DNA of 58,667 nucleotides from an uncultured Robinsoniella sp. (GCA_900540475.1 UQGG01000044.1:1-58667); one strand, 5' to 3'. Numbered from the stretch's first letter, positions 17,405 through 26,197 are shown. The notes: generated by a model from the sequence alone, not told the origin. Numbers and translations are program-made.

Positions 17405-18214
17405 TCAGGACTTCTTTACTATAAAGGACTCAAATCCCGCTTCTTTTAATTTCTGGACCAGCTTCACCGCATTCTCTCTTTCCTTAAAAGCCCCAGCCTG
17501 AATCTTATAGAGTTTATTTACTTTTTTTACAAATGCCTGGAATCCTTTTTTATTTAAGACTGCAGCCAGGCTCTTCGCCATTTTTTCATCCCGAAATGAT
17601 CCTGCCTGGACGTAGTACAGCGCATCTTCTTCCGGCTTGGGATTCTCCGGCTTATCATCCTTCGCTATTGCAGCTTTTACATCTGCCCGGAAAATGTCCA
17701 TATTTTTACCGTGTTTTGGAAACCATTGGGTTACATCCACGTGCTCTGTCGCCACGCCTTTTAAAAATCCTTCATAATGACAGAGAACATGGTCTTTGTC
17801 TGGCTTCCAGCCGTATTTTTTGCAGAAATAAGCGCTGAGCCAGACTGCTTTTTCATATACATTCCGAAAATAGCGGATATTTTCCGGCAGGGACGGATCA
17901 TAATTTCCCATAGACAGCCATTGCCCATTATATGAAAAAGTTCCCGGTTCACAGATTTCATAACTGATATACATATCATTTGCCGGTGACCCTGCATGCC
18001 ATGACCGGTGTGTCTCCGGAAGCAGCTGATAGATACCCGTATCATCAATAATATAATTCGTACAGGCATCAATATCGCCATTCCAATAGCTGATAAAATC
18101 CTTTGCCGTACCGCCGGGAGTTGCAGTGGAATGTGTCATTATCCCCTGTGGCTTTATGGTTCTGCCTGTTTTATAACAACTTGAATTTGTTAAAATACTT
18201 TTTTTAATTTCCAT
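17405..18214 (-). CDS. N-acetylmuramoyl-L-alanine amidase with SPOR domain
   Basis: The 269-residue enzyme has an amidase_2 (PGRP-like) domain over residues 15-165 with zinc ligands in MTHSTATPGG and in the HVDVTQWFP region, plus RSWHAG. A C-terminal SPOR domain (about 197-269) is made of two half repeats, YYVQAGSFRDEKMAKSL and YKIQAGAFKERENAVKL. SPOR domains bind denuded glycan strands. No signal peptide is visible, which points to lysis-coupled or non-classical release. This layout is common in clostridial phage-derived and sporulation amidases. Confidence 0.9.
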   Translation of the reverse strand: MEIKKSILTNSSCYKTGRTIKPQGIMTHSTATPGGTAKDFISYWNGDIDACTNYIIDDTGIYQLLPETHRSWHAGSPANDMYISYEICEPGTFSYNGQWLSMGNYDPSLPENIRYFRNVYEKAVWLSAYFCKKYGWKPDKDHVLCHYEGFLKGVATEHVDVTQWFPKHGKNMDIFRADVKAAIAKDDKPENPKPEEDALYYVQAGSFRDEKMAKSLAAVLNKKGFQAFVKKVNKLYKIQAGAFKERENAVKLVQKLKEAGFESFIVKKS

Positions 18215-18328
18215 GTCACATACCTCACTTTATTCATCCATATATCTAACATATGCAATCGGGCAAAAAAGGAATCAAATGAATAAAACTGCCATTTTCT
18301 GAGCATATTAAATGCGAGGTGATGAAAA

Positions 18329-18487
18329 ATGTCTTCTTATGTAGCTCCTGAAGTAAAGGAGAAATTCGAAACGCTTTCCATCGATCTGAAAAATCTGATC
18401 CTGGAAAAAAATGTACAACTGAATAATATTCATGACTTGATACGCGTACTGGAAGAAATTGTAGCAGAGGGTGAAGGCAACCAATAG
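18329..18487 (+). CDS. Small acidic helical protein of unknown function
   Basis: A 52-codon gene (MSSYVAPEVKEKFETLSIDL to EGEGNQ) follows GCGAGGTGATG. It is highly charged and predicted to be all helix with a heptad-like Leu/Ile spacing (residues 16-47), so it may dimerise. A second small gene follows 39 bp later, and both end at one strong terminator. No family is recognised. Confidence 0.7.
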   Translation: MSSYVAPEVKEKFETLSIDLKNLILEKNVQLNNIHDLIRVLEEIVAEGEGNQ

Positions 18488-18526
18488 CCGGCTACCAGAC
18501 ATTCTTGCGAAAGAGAGGAACAACAC

Positions 18527-18709
18527 ATGATAAATATCGACGACGGCAACAAAAAAACAAATGTTTACGATGATGGTAATATTCCAGAAATTGACACGCC
18601 AAAACCAGATAATGCAACCAATACCTTCCCACCGGAATTTGGCAATGGTAACATTATCCCCAAAGACGAAAGCACAAGACCCCGCAAAGACGGACCAGGG
18701 GGCAATTAA
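18527..18709 (+). CDS. Small disordered protein with GPGGN tail
   Basis: The 60-residue product is rich in Asp, Asn, Pro and Lys, has no hydrophobic core and ends RPRKDGPGGN. It therefore looks unstructured. The start has AGAGGA 9 bases upstream. It is the second gene of a two-gene unit with 18329-18487. Similar GPGG-type tails occur on other short Lachnospiraceae proteins, from memory. The function is unknown. Confidence 0.6.
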   Translation: MINIDDGNKKTNVYDDGNIPEIDTPKPDNATNTFPPEFGNGNIIPKDESTRPRKDGPGGN

Positions 18710-18732
18710 TTTTCAAACGATAAACCACAGAG

Positions 18733-18776
18733 AAAATCCATGTTAAGATGCTTTTGAGCATGTTAACATGGATTTT
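18733..18776. terminator. Bidirectional terminator
   Basis: The stem AAAATCCATGTTAA / TTAACATGGATTTT with an inner GC pair closes the small-gene unit and faces the convergent ybjQ-like gene. Confidence 0.8.
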
Positions 18777-18781
18777 TTCTG

Positions 18782-19093
18782 CTACATAAATTTCACGGCT
18801 GTTCCGTAAGCAATTACTTCTGCTGCTCCCTGCATGATTGCCGAGGATGCATAGCGGATATTTACCACAGCATCAGCTCCCATGCCCTCTGCCTCTTCTA
18901 CCATTCGTTTCGTCGCCAGCGCTCTGGCATCATTCATCATGTCATTATAAGCTTTCAATTCCCCGCCTACGATGGTTTTAAAGCCCTGGGTTATGTCCCT
19001 TCCGATATTTTTGGACTGTATGGTACTGCCCTTAACAAGCCCCAGCATTTCAAATGTTTTACCGGTAATATAATCAGTATTTACTAAGATCAT
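18782..19093 (-). CDS. YbjQ/UPF0145 family protein
   Basis: The 103-residue protein matches the YbjQ-like (heavy-metal-binding domain fold) family over its full length: MILVNTDYITGKTFEMLGLV, the central GGELKAYNDMMNDARALATK and GADAVVNIRYASS. The family forms oligomeric beta-alpha rings, and its role is unsettled. It overlaps the upstream membrane-protein gene by 20 bp, so the two are coupled. Confidence 0.9.
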   Translation of the reverse strand: MILVNTDYITGKTFEMLGLVKGSTIQSKNIGRDITQGFKTIVGGELKAYNDMMNDARALATKRMVEEAEGMGADAVVNIRYASSAIMQGAAEVIAYGTAVKFM

Positions 19094-19295
19094 CTTCTTC
19101 TCCGCTCCTTATCTCTTTTAAACGTTCAGCCAATACAAAAAAGGAAACACCAATTAACGCCATAATAATAATTCCAAATAATATTTTAATTATAATGGGA
19201 AACGGGACATAAGCAACTAATGTCAGATATACAAGCAAAAAAATTACCAGTAATGCCGTTATCACTATTGGCGCTATCATTTTTTGATATTTCAT
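19074..19295 (-). CDS. Small two-pass membrane protein
   Basis: The 73-residue protein has two hydrophobic segments (about 8-30 and 33-57) and a charged tail (AERLKEIRSGEEDDLSKY). Its end overlaps the ybjQ-like start by 20 bp. Small membrane partners are often encoded with YbjQ proteins. The function is not known. Confidence 0.75.
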   Translation of the reverse strand: MKYQKMIAPIVITALLVIFLLVYLTLVAYVPFPIIIKILFGIIIMALIGVSFFVLAERLKEIRSGEEDDLSKY

Positions 19296-19434
19296 ATTGG
19301 ATTCCCCCTGTCAGTTATCATGTCACTATTTTAACATTCTTTTCAATAAGTTACAATATAATACCAGAAAAGAGCTGGAAAATAAGTTTAAGTTTATTTT
19401 ATAAAATGCACACAATTTCTTCAACAATGCGTCA

Positions 19435-19557
19435 CATATTTTTCACAGAATAATATTATAGTATTATTTGTACAGAGCGATCAGTACAAACAACACATTA
19501 TTAAAAAATCTTTTTCATAACCCGCCAGTACCTTAAGGTACTGGCTCTCCCTCTTTT
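19435..19557 (+). ncRNA. Candidate small RNA B (conserved 57-bp block)
   Basis: A CATATT (19435-19440) / TATAGTAT (19457-19464) promoter-like pair is followed by about 90 nt ending in the hairpin CCAGTACCTTAAGGTACTGG (19525-19544) and CTCTTTT. The block 19507-19563 is almost the same as 31545-31601, including the sequence before the stem and the ATGGGG after it. One stem pair differs as C-G here and T-A there, so the stem is kept while the bases change. No protein-coding frame is shared. Both neighbours are on the minus strand. Confidence 0.6.
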
Positions 19558-19567
19558 ATGGGGAATT

Positions 19568-19750
19568 TTACATCTGTTTACGAACCACCTTATATTCATC
19601 ATTAAATTGAAAATAAGGACAATTGGTAAATGTATTTCTCATAAACTGCCCCATCTCATCCTCATCCAGATTAACTTCACAGACATAACATTCATAATCA
19701 TCATCATAAGCATAATTCAAACAGCAGTCGCAATTTGATTTTCCTGTCAT
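19568..19750 (-). CDS. DUF6472 family small Cys-rich protein
   Basis: The 60-residue protein has Cys pairs in CDCCLNYAYDDDYECYVCEV and CPYF, followed by DEYKVVRKQM, which fits the DUF6472 pattern. The cysteines look like metal ligands. The start at 19750 follows AGGAGG; the frame continues upstream to 19819 but the ribosome site decides for the shorter form. The function is unknown. Confidence 0.8.
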   Translation of the reverse strand: MTGKSNCDCCLNYAYDDDYECYVCEVNLDEDEMGQFMRNTFTNCPYFQFNDEYKVVRKQM

Positions 19751-19828
19751 TGTACTTTTTCCTCCTGTAACATTGTCTTCTCCAATTATACACCAGTTCA
19801 GATACAGGATCAAATCCATTTTAAATGT

Positions 19829-19872
19829 AGCCGCCCCAAAAAGCAGGCATGTTGCTTTTGGGGCGGCTTTTT
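19829..19872 (+). terminator. Strong GC-rich hairpin with T-tract
   Basis: The stem AGCCGCCCCAAAA..GCA / TGCTTTTGGGGCGGCT is followed by TTTTT on the plus strand. It sits between pckA and the DUF6472 gene, both on the minus strand. It may act on minus-strand read-through from pckA, where the T-tract is weaker. Confidence 0.65.
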
Positions 19873-19937
19873 ATCTTTTGTAAGTGCTGTCTTTTTTCTT
19901 TTGTAAATACTGCCTTTTTATCTTTTGTAAGTACTGC
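19867..19937. repeat. Three 24-bp tandem repeats downstream of pckA
   Basis: Units at 19867-19890, 19891-19913 and 19914-19937 follow CTTTTTATCTTTTGTAAGTACTGC with few changes. They lie between the pckA stop codon and the hairpin, inside the presumed 3' untranslated region. Confidence 0.8.
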
Positions 19938-19949
19938 CTTTCCTTCTTG

Positions 19950-21536
19950 CTATGCTCTTGGACCTGCGTCTGCAATATTCTTTGGCATATTGGGGTATTT
20001 CTTCGCAAAGTTATCCTGGAACATCTTTGCAAGCTTTTTAGCAGAGTCGTCATAAGCTGCCTTATTTTCCCAGGTATCACGCGGATTCATAATCTCATCC
20101 GGAACATTGGGACAGGTCTGCGGAACATCTAAGTTAAATACTGCATCATGCTTAAATTCTGATTTGTCAATATCACCGTTCAGTGCGGCAGTGACCATCG
20201 CACGGGTATATTTCAGTTTCATACGGCTTCCCACTCCGTAAGGGCCGCCTGCCCATCCGGTGTTAATCAGATATACTTTTGTATCGTATTTTTCGATACG
20301 CTCTCCCAGCATCTTAGCATAAATGGACGGATCCATAGGCATAAACGGCTCTCCGAAACAGGTGGAGAATGTCGGCTGGGGTTCCTGAACCCCTCTCTCA
20401 GTACCTGCCAGTTTTGAGGTGAATCCCGTTACAAAGTGATACATCGCTGCGTTCTGGTCCAGTCTGCTGATTGGAGGAAGTACGCCGAATGCATCAGCTG
20501 TCAGGAAGATCACTACTTTTGGAACACCGCCCACCCCTGGGATTGCGGCATTGGATATATAATCTACCGGATATCCCACACGGCTGTTATCCGTCAGGCT
20601 TCCGTCATCAAAATCAGGTTCACGGCTCTCGGAATCAATCATGACATTCTCTACCAGGCTGCCAAATTTAATTGCGCCATAGATTTCCGGTTCTCCTTCC
20701 GGATCCAGATTGATACATTTTGCATAACAGCCGCCTTCGAAGTTAAAGATCCCTTCTTCTGACCAGCCATGCTCATCATCACCGATTAACTTACGCTTCG
20801 GATCTGCGGAAAGCGTGGTCTTCCCCGTTCCGGATAATCCGAAGAAAATCGCTGTTTCTCCGGTTACCGGATCCATGTTTGCCGAGCAGTGCATTGGAAG
20901 CACATTCTTCTCTTTCGGCATCAGATAGTTCATAACTGAGAAGACGCTCTTTTTCATTTCTCCGGAATATTGTGAGCCTGCAATTACGATCAGTTTTGCT
21001 TCATAATCAATCATAATGGCTGCTTCGCTGTGTACGCCGTCTTCACTTGGACTGCATTTAAATCCGGGTGCTGCAATAATGGTAAAATCCGGATCTCCAT
21101 AGTTTTCCAGTTCCTCTGCTCTGGGGCGGATCAGAAGCTGATGGATAAACAGGTTCTGGCTTGCCATCTCATTCACCACGCGGAATTTCTTTGTACATGA
21201 GGGATCTGCACCTGCCATACCGTCAAATATATATATTTCACGATTTTGGAGATAAGCAGTTAACTTCCCTTTAATCCCATTGAACTTTTCCCGGCTGATT
21301 GGGCGGTTTACTTTTCCCCACGCAATATCGTTATGGATTCCTTCAGAATCTACTACAAATTTGTCCTCCGGAGAACGTCCCGTATATTTTCCAGTTGTGA
21401 CTACAAGAGCACCCGTGCTGCTTAATTTGCCCTCTCCATTGAAAAGTGCTTTTTCAACCAGCTGTGCCGGGCTTAAATTGCGGTAAACAGATTTTGGATT
21501 CATAATACCTAATTTTTCAAGACCATATGTATTCAT
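19950..21536 (-). CDS. pckA: Phosphoenolpyruvate carboxykinase (ATP)
   Basis: The 528-residue enzyme has the PEPCK-specific P-loop GLSGTGKT (233-240) with the metal site LIGDDEHGW just after. GRSPEDKFVVD and the C-terminal GVGSRMKLKYTRAM are also present. It interconverts oxaloacetate plus ATP with PEP, CO2 and ADP. In gut anaerobes it often runs toward oxaloacetate for succinate or propionate formation. A divergent LysR regulator with a dyad in between suggests dedicated control. Confidence 0.97.
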   Translation of the reverse strand: MNTYGLEKLGIMNPKSVYRNLSPAQLVEKALFNGEGKLSSTGALVVTTGKYTGRSPEDKFVVDSEGIHNDIAWGKVNRPISREKFNGIKGKLTAYLQNREIYIFDGMAGADPSCTKKFRVVNEMASQNLFIHQLLIRPRAEELENYGDPDFTIIAAPGFKCSPSEDGVHSEAAIMIDYEAKLIVIAGSQYSGEMKKSVFSVMNYLMPKEKNVLPMHCSANMDPVTGETAIFFGLSGTGKTTLSADPKRKLIGDDEHGWSEEGIFNFEGGCYAKCINLDPEGEPEIYGAIKFGSLVENVMIDSESREPDFDDGSLTDNSRVGYPVDYISNAAIPGVGGVPKVVIFLTADAFGVLPPISRLDQNAAMYHFVTGFTSKLAGTERGVQEPQPTFSTCFGEPFMPMDPSIYAKMLGERIEKYDTKVYLINTGWAGGPYGVGSRMKLKYTRAMVTAALNGDIDKSEFKHDAVFNLDVPQTCPNVPDEIMNPRDTWENKAAYDDSAKKLAKMFQDNFAKKYPNMPKNIADAGPRA

Positions 21537-21598
21537 ATTTTCCTCCTAATTCCTTTGGTGGCATATCTCCTGTTTTCTGCATTTTCGCTTTCTGTTAT

Positions 21599-21612
21599 AT
21601 TGCATTAGCAAT
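21599..21612. promoter_or_regulatory. Dyad between pckA and the LysR gene
   Basis: ATTGC-ATTA-GCAAT is a perfect 14-bp dyad about 65 bp upstream of the pckA ATG. It is a candidate site for the divergently encoded LysR protein. Confidence 0.4.
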
Positions 21613-21744
21613 GCTGGCACCCACAGTGATATGTCAATAAAAGCTTGTTGTTTTGTACAAATCGTATTATACTATTCCCGAGATATAAAATAAAATAATA
21701 TTATTATATAGTGTCCATAACAATATTCTATGGAGGAAAATAAC

Positions 21745-22632
21745 ATGTCAGCAAATTTTGAATACTATAAAATTTTCTACTATGTTGCAAAATACAAAAG
21801 CATTACCCAGGCTGCAAATCTTCTTATGTCCAGCCAGCCGTCTATTTCCCGAACCATCAAACTGCTGGAAGAAGAACTGCACTGTAAGCTGTTTGTCCGC
21901 TCCCAAAAAGGCGTATCACTGACACATGAAGGAGAAGAATTATATGCCCATGTCCGAAGAGCCTGTGAAGAAATCTTTATCGGAGAAAAATCTCTAAAAG
22001 ATATCTCGAACCTCCAGGATGGATTAATCCGCATCGGTGCCAGCGAAACGGCTCTGCATGGATTCCTGCTGGTGAAGCTAAAAAGCTTTCACTCCATGTA
22101 CCCCAATATTAAGCTGTTGATCCAAAATGTCACCACCCCGGAAGCAATCGATCATTTGAAATACGGCAAAATTGATTTTGCCATCGTCACCTCACCTACG
22201 GATGCCTACACCCCCTTAGAAGAGACAACACTGCTGCCCTTTCGGGAGATATTAATTGCCGGACGGCATTTCAGACATTTAAGAGACCAGGTACTGCATC
22301 TGGAAGATTTAAACCAATATCCTCTGATCTCACTGTCCAGGGGAACCACAACTTTTGCATTTTATGAAAAAATCTTTTCCTCTCACAAGCTCTACCTGGA
22401 GCCGGACATCGAAGTCGCTACCACGGACCTGATACTTCCCATGGTTACCCATGATCTGGGAATCGGCTTCATTCCGGAAGAATTTGCCGCAAGGGCAGTG
22501 AAAGAAAAAGAAGTTTTTGAAATACAGGTTGCGGAAGAAATCCCGCCGCGCAATATCTGTCTAGTAGAAAATACAAAATATCCCCTCAGCGTTGCTGCTT
22601 TCCAGTTAAAAAAGATTCTTGGGGAAGCATAA
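21745..22632 (+). CDS. LysR family transcriptional regulator (divergent to pckA)
   Basis: The 295-residue protein has a LysR helix-turn-helix in residues 5-60 (YYVAKYKSITQAANLLMSSQ) and a substrate-binding-like domain from about 90. The start at 21745 follows GGAGG by 7 bases, and the upstream ATG at 21730 overlaps the ribosome site. Its divergent placement suggests control of pckA, possibly in response to a C3/C4 acid or carbon status. Confidence 0.9.
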   Translation: MSANFEYYKIFYYVAKYKSITQAANLLMSSQPSISRTIKLLEEELHCKLFVRSQKGVSLTHEGEELYAHVRRACEEIFIGEKSLKDISNLQDGLIRIGASETALHGFLLVKLKSFHSMYPNIKLLIQNVTTPEAIDHLKYGKIDFAIVTSPTDAYTPLEETTLLPFREILIAGRHFRHLRDQVLHLEDLNQYPLISLSRGTTTFAFYEKIFSSHKLYLEPDIEVATTDLILPMVTHDLGIGFIPEEFAARAVKEKEVFEIQVAEEIPPRNICLVENTKYPLSVAAFQLKKILGEA

Positions 22633-22661
22633 CCCACATGCACGTCCACCACTCTGTCATA

Positions 22662-22711
22662 ACCAGTTATGTGGCAATAGCCTGAATCTCCAAAAGATGG
22701 GAGTGGGATAA
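22662..22711. repeat. Dispersed repeat, copy 1
   Basis: About 50 bp with the core TGTGGCAATAGCCTGAATCT matches 58496-58545 with about nine differences. It lies between the ends of two convergent genes. Neither copy codes for a credible protein. Confidence 0.7.
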
Positions 22712-22734
22712 TTGCATTAGTCCAGGAATTCCCT

Positions 22735-24381
22735 CTAGATCAACTGTCTTGCCCTGTGAATGATACTATCAGGAAATCCCATACACGCTAACAGGGCAAT
22801 GGCATTCTTCGTATTGCTGACCCCTTCCCGGATCTTATAATCAAAAGCAATATCCCTGTCCTGCATCTGTTCGCAAAAATAATAATATTCATAGGCATCC
22901 CCCAGTTTCCGGGTCAATTCGATATCATGGGAAGCCACGACCGCCAGGCAATTTTGATTCTGCAGATATTCTAAAATTGCCGACGAAGCCGCTATTCGCT
23001 CCTGCGTATTCGTTCCTCGTAAAATTTCATCAATGATGCAGATCACCATACGGTTACCTTTTACACTTTCTATAATGCGGTTTAAATACTTAATTTCCTT
23101 CACATAATAACTTTCCCCACCCATAAGGTCATCCCGCACGGCCATGGAAGTTATCACCAGGGCATCCGGCATCAGCAGCCTTCTCGCCATGCAGGTATTT
23201 ATGCTTTGGGCGAGGATTACATTCACTGCCACGGCTTTGATAAACGTAGACTTGCCGGATGCGTTAGACCCGGTTATCATGCAGTTGCGATCCAGGGTAA
23301 CCGAATTGCATACGGGATGGTCAATGAGCGGATGATAGATCTCTTCCATTTCCAGCACCGGATCATTTCTAAATTCGGGAACGCAGTAAAAATCCAGGCT
23401 TTCCCGGAAAGAAGCTATGGAAACAGCAGCCTCCAGCTCTCCCAGAAATTCAAACAACTCCATAAATTCCTTCTGTTTCCCCCGCAGATAACGGATAATT
23501 TTATCATAGACGATAAAATCCCACAGGGTAGCTCCAATCAGATAGTCATGAATGACCCCCAGCAAATCTCCAGACATTCCACCCCTCTTTTTTCTCTGAA
23601 GGCTGACGAGCATTCTTGTGATCTGATCAAATAACTTTACATTGCTCCTGATGTTATCCGGCATATGAACGGTATATTTCTCCGGTCTTTTCTCAATTTC
23701 TTTTACACTTTTAGCCACACCTATAATGCCGGTTAAGGTATCCATATATACTTCATGCTTGACTTTATTCAGCGCATAGATTACTGCATTGATCATAAAT
23801 ACCATCGCCGTAAGCATCAGAAGACTTGCCTCTCCCCGGACAAGTGCCGGTATTACAGACAAAAAAAGCAATAGCTGCATAAACCTGTAAAATCCGACCT
23901 GTATGGAGCCAAGGGCATCCAGATTGCTCATAAACATAGGCAGGTAATAATTGACTTCTTCTTTCCCCAGCCTGCACAGCAAATACTGCACTTCTTCCCT
24001 GACTTTATCATGCTCAGCATAAAAACATATCCGGTCTTCCAGAACCTTAAGTCCGGTTTTATCTTCCGGCAGCTTATGTATTCTGGCATAGAGGATTTGT
24101 TCCCCGGCAAATGAAGTACAGATATTCATTCTGGCAAAAATTTTATCCATCTCCAGGTCATTCCAGGTTATATCATCGACACTTTCATTCCCGGATATCG
24201 CCCCTCCGAATTCATTCCAGAAGATCCGGATCTGTTCCATGGGAAGTTCTCTGCCTTTTGGAACTTTCCCATAGGAATCATGAATCCATTTTCTTACTTT
24301 CCGTTCCCTGCTTTTTTGTTCATAAAAAACGGCCCCCATAAATACAGCCAGCATTATCACAAAAATAATTGCCAGTTCCAT
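22735..24381 (-). CDS. Membrane-anchored MutS-like ATPase
   Basis: The 548-residue protein has the MutS domain V ATPase at its C-terminus: Walker A GSNASGKST (371-379), Walker B VICIIDEILRGTN and the switch ASHDIELT. The mismatch-binding domains I-III of true MutS are absent. Instead there is an N-terminal membrane segment (1-20) and a second hydrophobic region (165-205). This is a recognised but uncharacterised group of MutS-related proteins. It begins 1 bp after the stop of the membrane MerR gene, so the two form one unit. Confidence 0.85.
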   Translation of the reverse strand: MELAIIFVIMLAVFMGAVFYEQKSRERKVRKWIHDSYGKVPKGRELPMEQIRIFWNEFGGAISGNESVDDITWNDLEMDKIFARMNICTSFAGEQILYARIHKLPEDKTGLKVLEDRICFYAEHDKVREEVQYLLCRLGKEEVNYYLPMFMSNLDALGSIQVGFYRFMQLLLFLSVIPALVRGEASLLMLTAMVFMINAVIYALNKVKHEVYMDTLTGIIGVAKSVKEIEKRPEKYTVHMPDNIRSNVKLFDQITRMLVSLQRKKRGGMSGDLLGVIHDYLIGATLWDFIVYDKIIRYLRGKQKEFMELFEFLGELEAAVSIASFRESLDFYCVPEFRNDPVLEMEEIYHPLIDHPVCNSVTLDRNCMITGSNASGKSTFIKAVAVNVILAQSINTCMARRLLMPDALVITSMAVRDDLMGGESYYVKEIKYLNRIIESVKGNRMVICIIDEILRGTNTQERIAASSAILEYLQNQNCLAVVASHDIELTRKLGDAYEYYYFCEQMQDRDIAFDYKIREGVSNTKNAIALLACMGFPDSIIHRARQLI

Positions 24382-24382
24382 G

Positions 24383-25219
24383 CTATGTATCCTCCTTTTT
24401 CTTTTTATAGGCTATCATTAAGTAAATGCATAAAAATACAAGCGTTTCTACGATAACGCTGCTTTCGATGGGCCAACCTATCCAGTTGTGGTAGAAAACC
24501 GCATATAGCTGACTGGTCAGTAAAAGAATGGATAAATAGAGGCACACCACCGTGGTAATGGCATCTACTTTCAGCATGTAGTAAGGCATGTTCCGATACA
24601 GAAAGTTCCAGACCCAGGATCTCGCCGTGAAGACAACCATGGATGCAATGACGGGAAAAATAAAGACCAGGAGTTTGTTCCCATACACAATATTGCCACT
24701 GCCGCTCCACCAGACAACAATCCCTTCCGGCAGCAACGGATAAGCGATAAATGCCAGTAGAAAAGAAAACAAAATGATTGACCATATCGCAAGCTTTCCT
24801 TTCATCGCAGCCAGACCGCCCATCGTATCACGAAATATCATATATCCGGTTTTCTCTACATCGTCTTCATACCGTTCTACCGCTAAATTTCCATAATCAT
24901 AATCTTCATTTTTTATCATCTCCAGACAAATCCATCTGGACTGTTCCAACTCTTTTATATCTGCTTCCAGGGAAACTGTCTGCCTGTGAAGCATATCTTC
25001 CATAGAAATCCTTTCCAGCTGCACCAGTCTAATTTCCTCAATCGGTACATGAAGCTTTCGCAAGAAAATAATTTTTTTGATTGTCTCAATATTTTCCCTG
25101 GAATAATCCCGATAACCATTGATTGGATTTCTTCTGGCTGTCAGAAGTCCTTCTTTTTCATAAAAGCGGACATTTGCCCTGGTAACATTTAATTCTTCTT
25201 CCACTTCTTTTATTGTCAC
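24383..25219 (-). CDS. MerR family regulator with C-terminal membrane segments
   Basis: The 278-residue protein has a MerR DNA-binding head (TIKEVEEELNVTRANVRFYE) and coiled coil (residues 1-110). Four hydrophobic segments follow (about 140-275). The start codon is GTG, with GGAGG 7 bases upstream. Its own promoter has the 19-bp spacer typical of MerR targets. A membrane-bound MerR protein could sense an envelope signal directly. The next gene is the MutS-like membrane ATPase. Confidence 0.85.
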   Translation of the reverse strand: MTIKEVEEELNVTRANVRFYEKEGLLTARRNPINGYRDYSRENIETIKKIIFLRKLHVPIEEIRLVQLERISMEDMLHRQTVSLEADIKELEQSRWICLEMIKNEDYDYGNLAVERYEDDVEKTGYMIFRDTMGGLAAMKGKLAIWSIILFSFLLAFIAYPLLPEGIVVWWSGSGNIVYGNKLLVFIFPVIASMVVFTARSWVWNFLYRNMPYYMLKVDAITTVVCLYLSILLLTSQLYAVFYHNWIGWPIESSVIVETLVFLCIYLMIAYKKKKEDT

Positions 25220-25240
25220 AAATTCACCTCCTCTTTGGGT

Positions 25241-25271
25241 TTTATAAGGTATAAACCATGTTTACAGTCAA
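25241..25271 (-). promoter_or_regulatory. MerR-type promoter with 19-bp spacer
   Basis: Minus-strand TTGACT (25271-25266) and TATAAA (25246-25241) are 19 bp apart, and the spacer holds the dyad TAAAC-CAT-GTTTA (25252-25264). An overlong spacer with a central dyad is the hallmark of promoters that MerR proteins untwist. It points to autoregulation of the MerR/MutS-like operon. Confidence 0.75.
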
Positions 25272-25378
25272 GCTGTTTTTTTAAATTCCTGCTATTTTCC
25301 TCTATTTTAAAAAATACTCCTGAAAAGTTCAGAAGTATTTGAAAAACATATATTTAATTTATTTTCTACCTGCTGCCT

Positions 25379-25705
25379 CTAATCCATAATAATCAGTGCC
25401 ATGAACACAAGATCTATATCTCCCGAATTCACCAGTCCGTGTCCCGAACCATCCGGTGTAAATGTAACATCTCCTGCCTTTACCGGACGGACATTGCCAT
25501 TATCATCATAGTCACCTGTTCCGGATAAAATATAATACGTTTCACTCTCACCATGATGTTCATGATACCCCAGGGTACTTCCCGGTTCAATCGTTACCTC
25601 TGCGTAGAGTCCGCATTTGCCATTTAATTCTTTTTCACCAAGGATATGTTTGATTATGACATGTCCTTTTCCGCCACACATATTTTCCACAGTTTCCGTT
25701 TTCAT
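25379..25705 (-). CDS. Cupin domain protein
   Basis: The 108-residue single cupin has motif 1 in GYHEHHGESETYYILSGTG (metal-ligand His and Glu) and motif 2 in GDVTFTPDGSGHGLVNSG. The start at 25705 follows GGAGG by 7 bases. Single cupins of this size bind metal and small acids or sugars. No partner gene indicates a substrate. Confidence 0.88.
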   Translation of the reverse strand: MKTETVENMCGGKGHVIIKHILGEKELNGKCGLYAEVTIEPGSTLGYHEHHGESETYYILSGTGDYDDNGNVRPVKAGDVTFTPDGSGHGLVNSGDIDLVFMALIIMD

Positions 25706-25839
25706 CTCAATTCCTCCGTTTCCGTTATCATAGACAGCCTGGAATATTTTCCGGCAATTTTCAATTGCTGACATAATTATAGCTCACCAATTGTATAATT
25801 ACAAGATATTTTATAACTGTAATGCATAGATATACAATT

Positions 25840-25868
25840 TTGACAATAACCGGTATCTGATTTATAAT
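25840..25868 (+). promoter_or_regulatory. Perfect consensus sigma-A promoter
   Basis: TTGACA (25840-25845), 17 bp, TATAAT (25863-25868), 26 bp before the ATG of the Cys-rich protein. A fully consensus promoter suggests strong constitutive expression. Confidence 0.85.
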
Positions 25869-25894
25869 AAAAGAAAAAAGGAGCTGTACATACC

Positions 25895-26197
25895 ATGAAA
25901 ATTGATGGACATGCAAAAGAGATTGAAGCCATGAAGGAATTTCACAAGGGCAACCGGCAGGAAGGCACTAAAATGCAGGATGAATTCGTAGAAGAACTCC
26001 GAGAAGCGTTAAAGACACAAGACCATTGCTCCTGCAAAAAGCCCTGCAAATATCACGGAAAATGTGTGGAGTGTGTAGCGATTCACAGAGCACACCGAGA
26101 ACATCTCCCCAATTGCTTCCGCAGTATGGTGAATGAAAAAATAGCCATGATCTCCGGTCTGACCGAAGATACCATTATTGAAGATTTGTCCAGATAG
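25895..26197 (+). CDS. Small Cys-rich protein of unknown function
   Basis: The 100-residue protein has a cluster C-x-C-x3-C-x3-H-x2-C-x2-C (CSCKKPCKYHGKCVECVAIH), followed by HRAHREHLPNCFR. This looks like a zinc or Fe-S site. The N-terminal half is charged and helical. I recall similar short proteins in Clostridia but no assigned role. It is expressed from a perfect consensus promoter and followed by a highly structured 3' region. Confidence 0.7.
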   Translation: MKIDGHAKEIEAMKEFHKGNRQEGTKMQDEFVEELREALKTQDHCSCKKPCKYHGKCVECVAIHRAHREHLPNCFRSMVNEKIAMISGLTEDTIIEDLSR

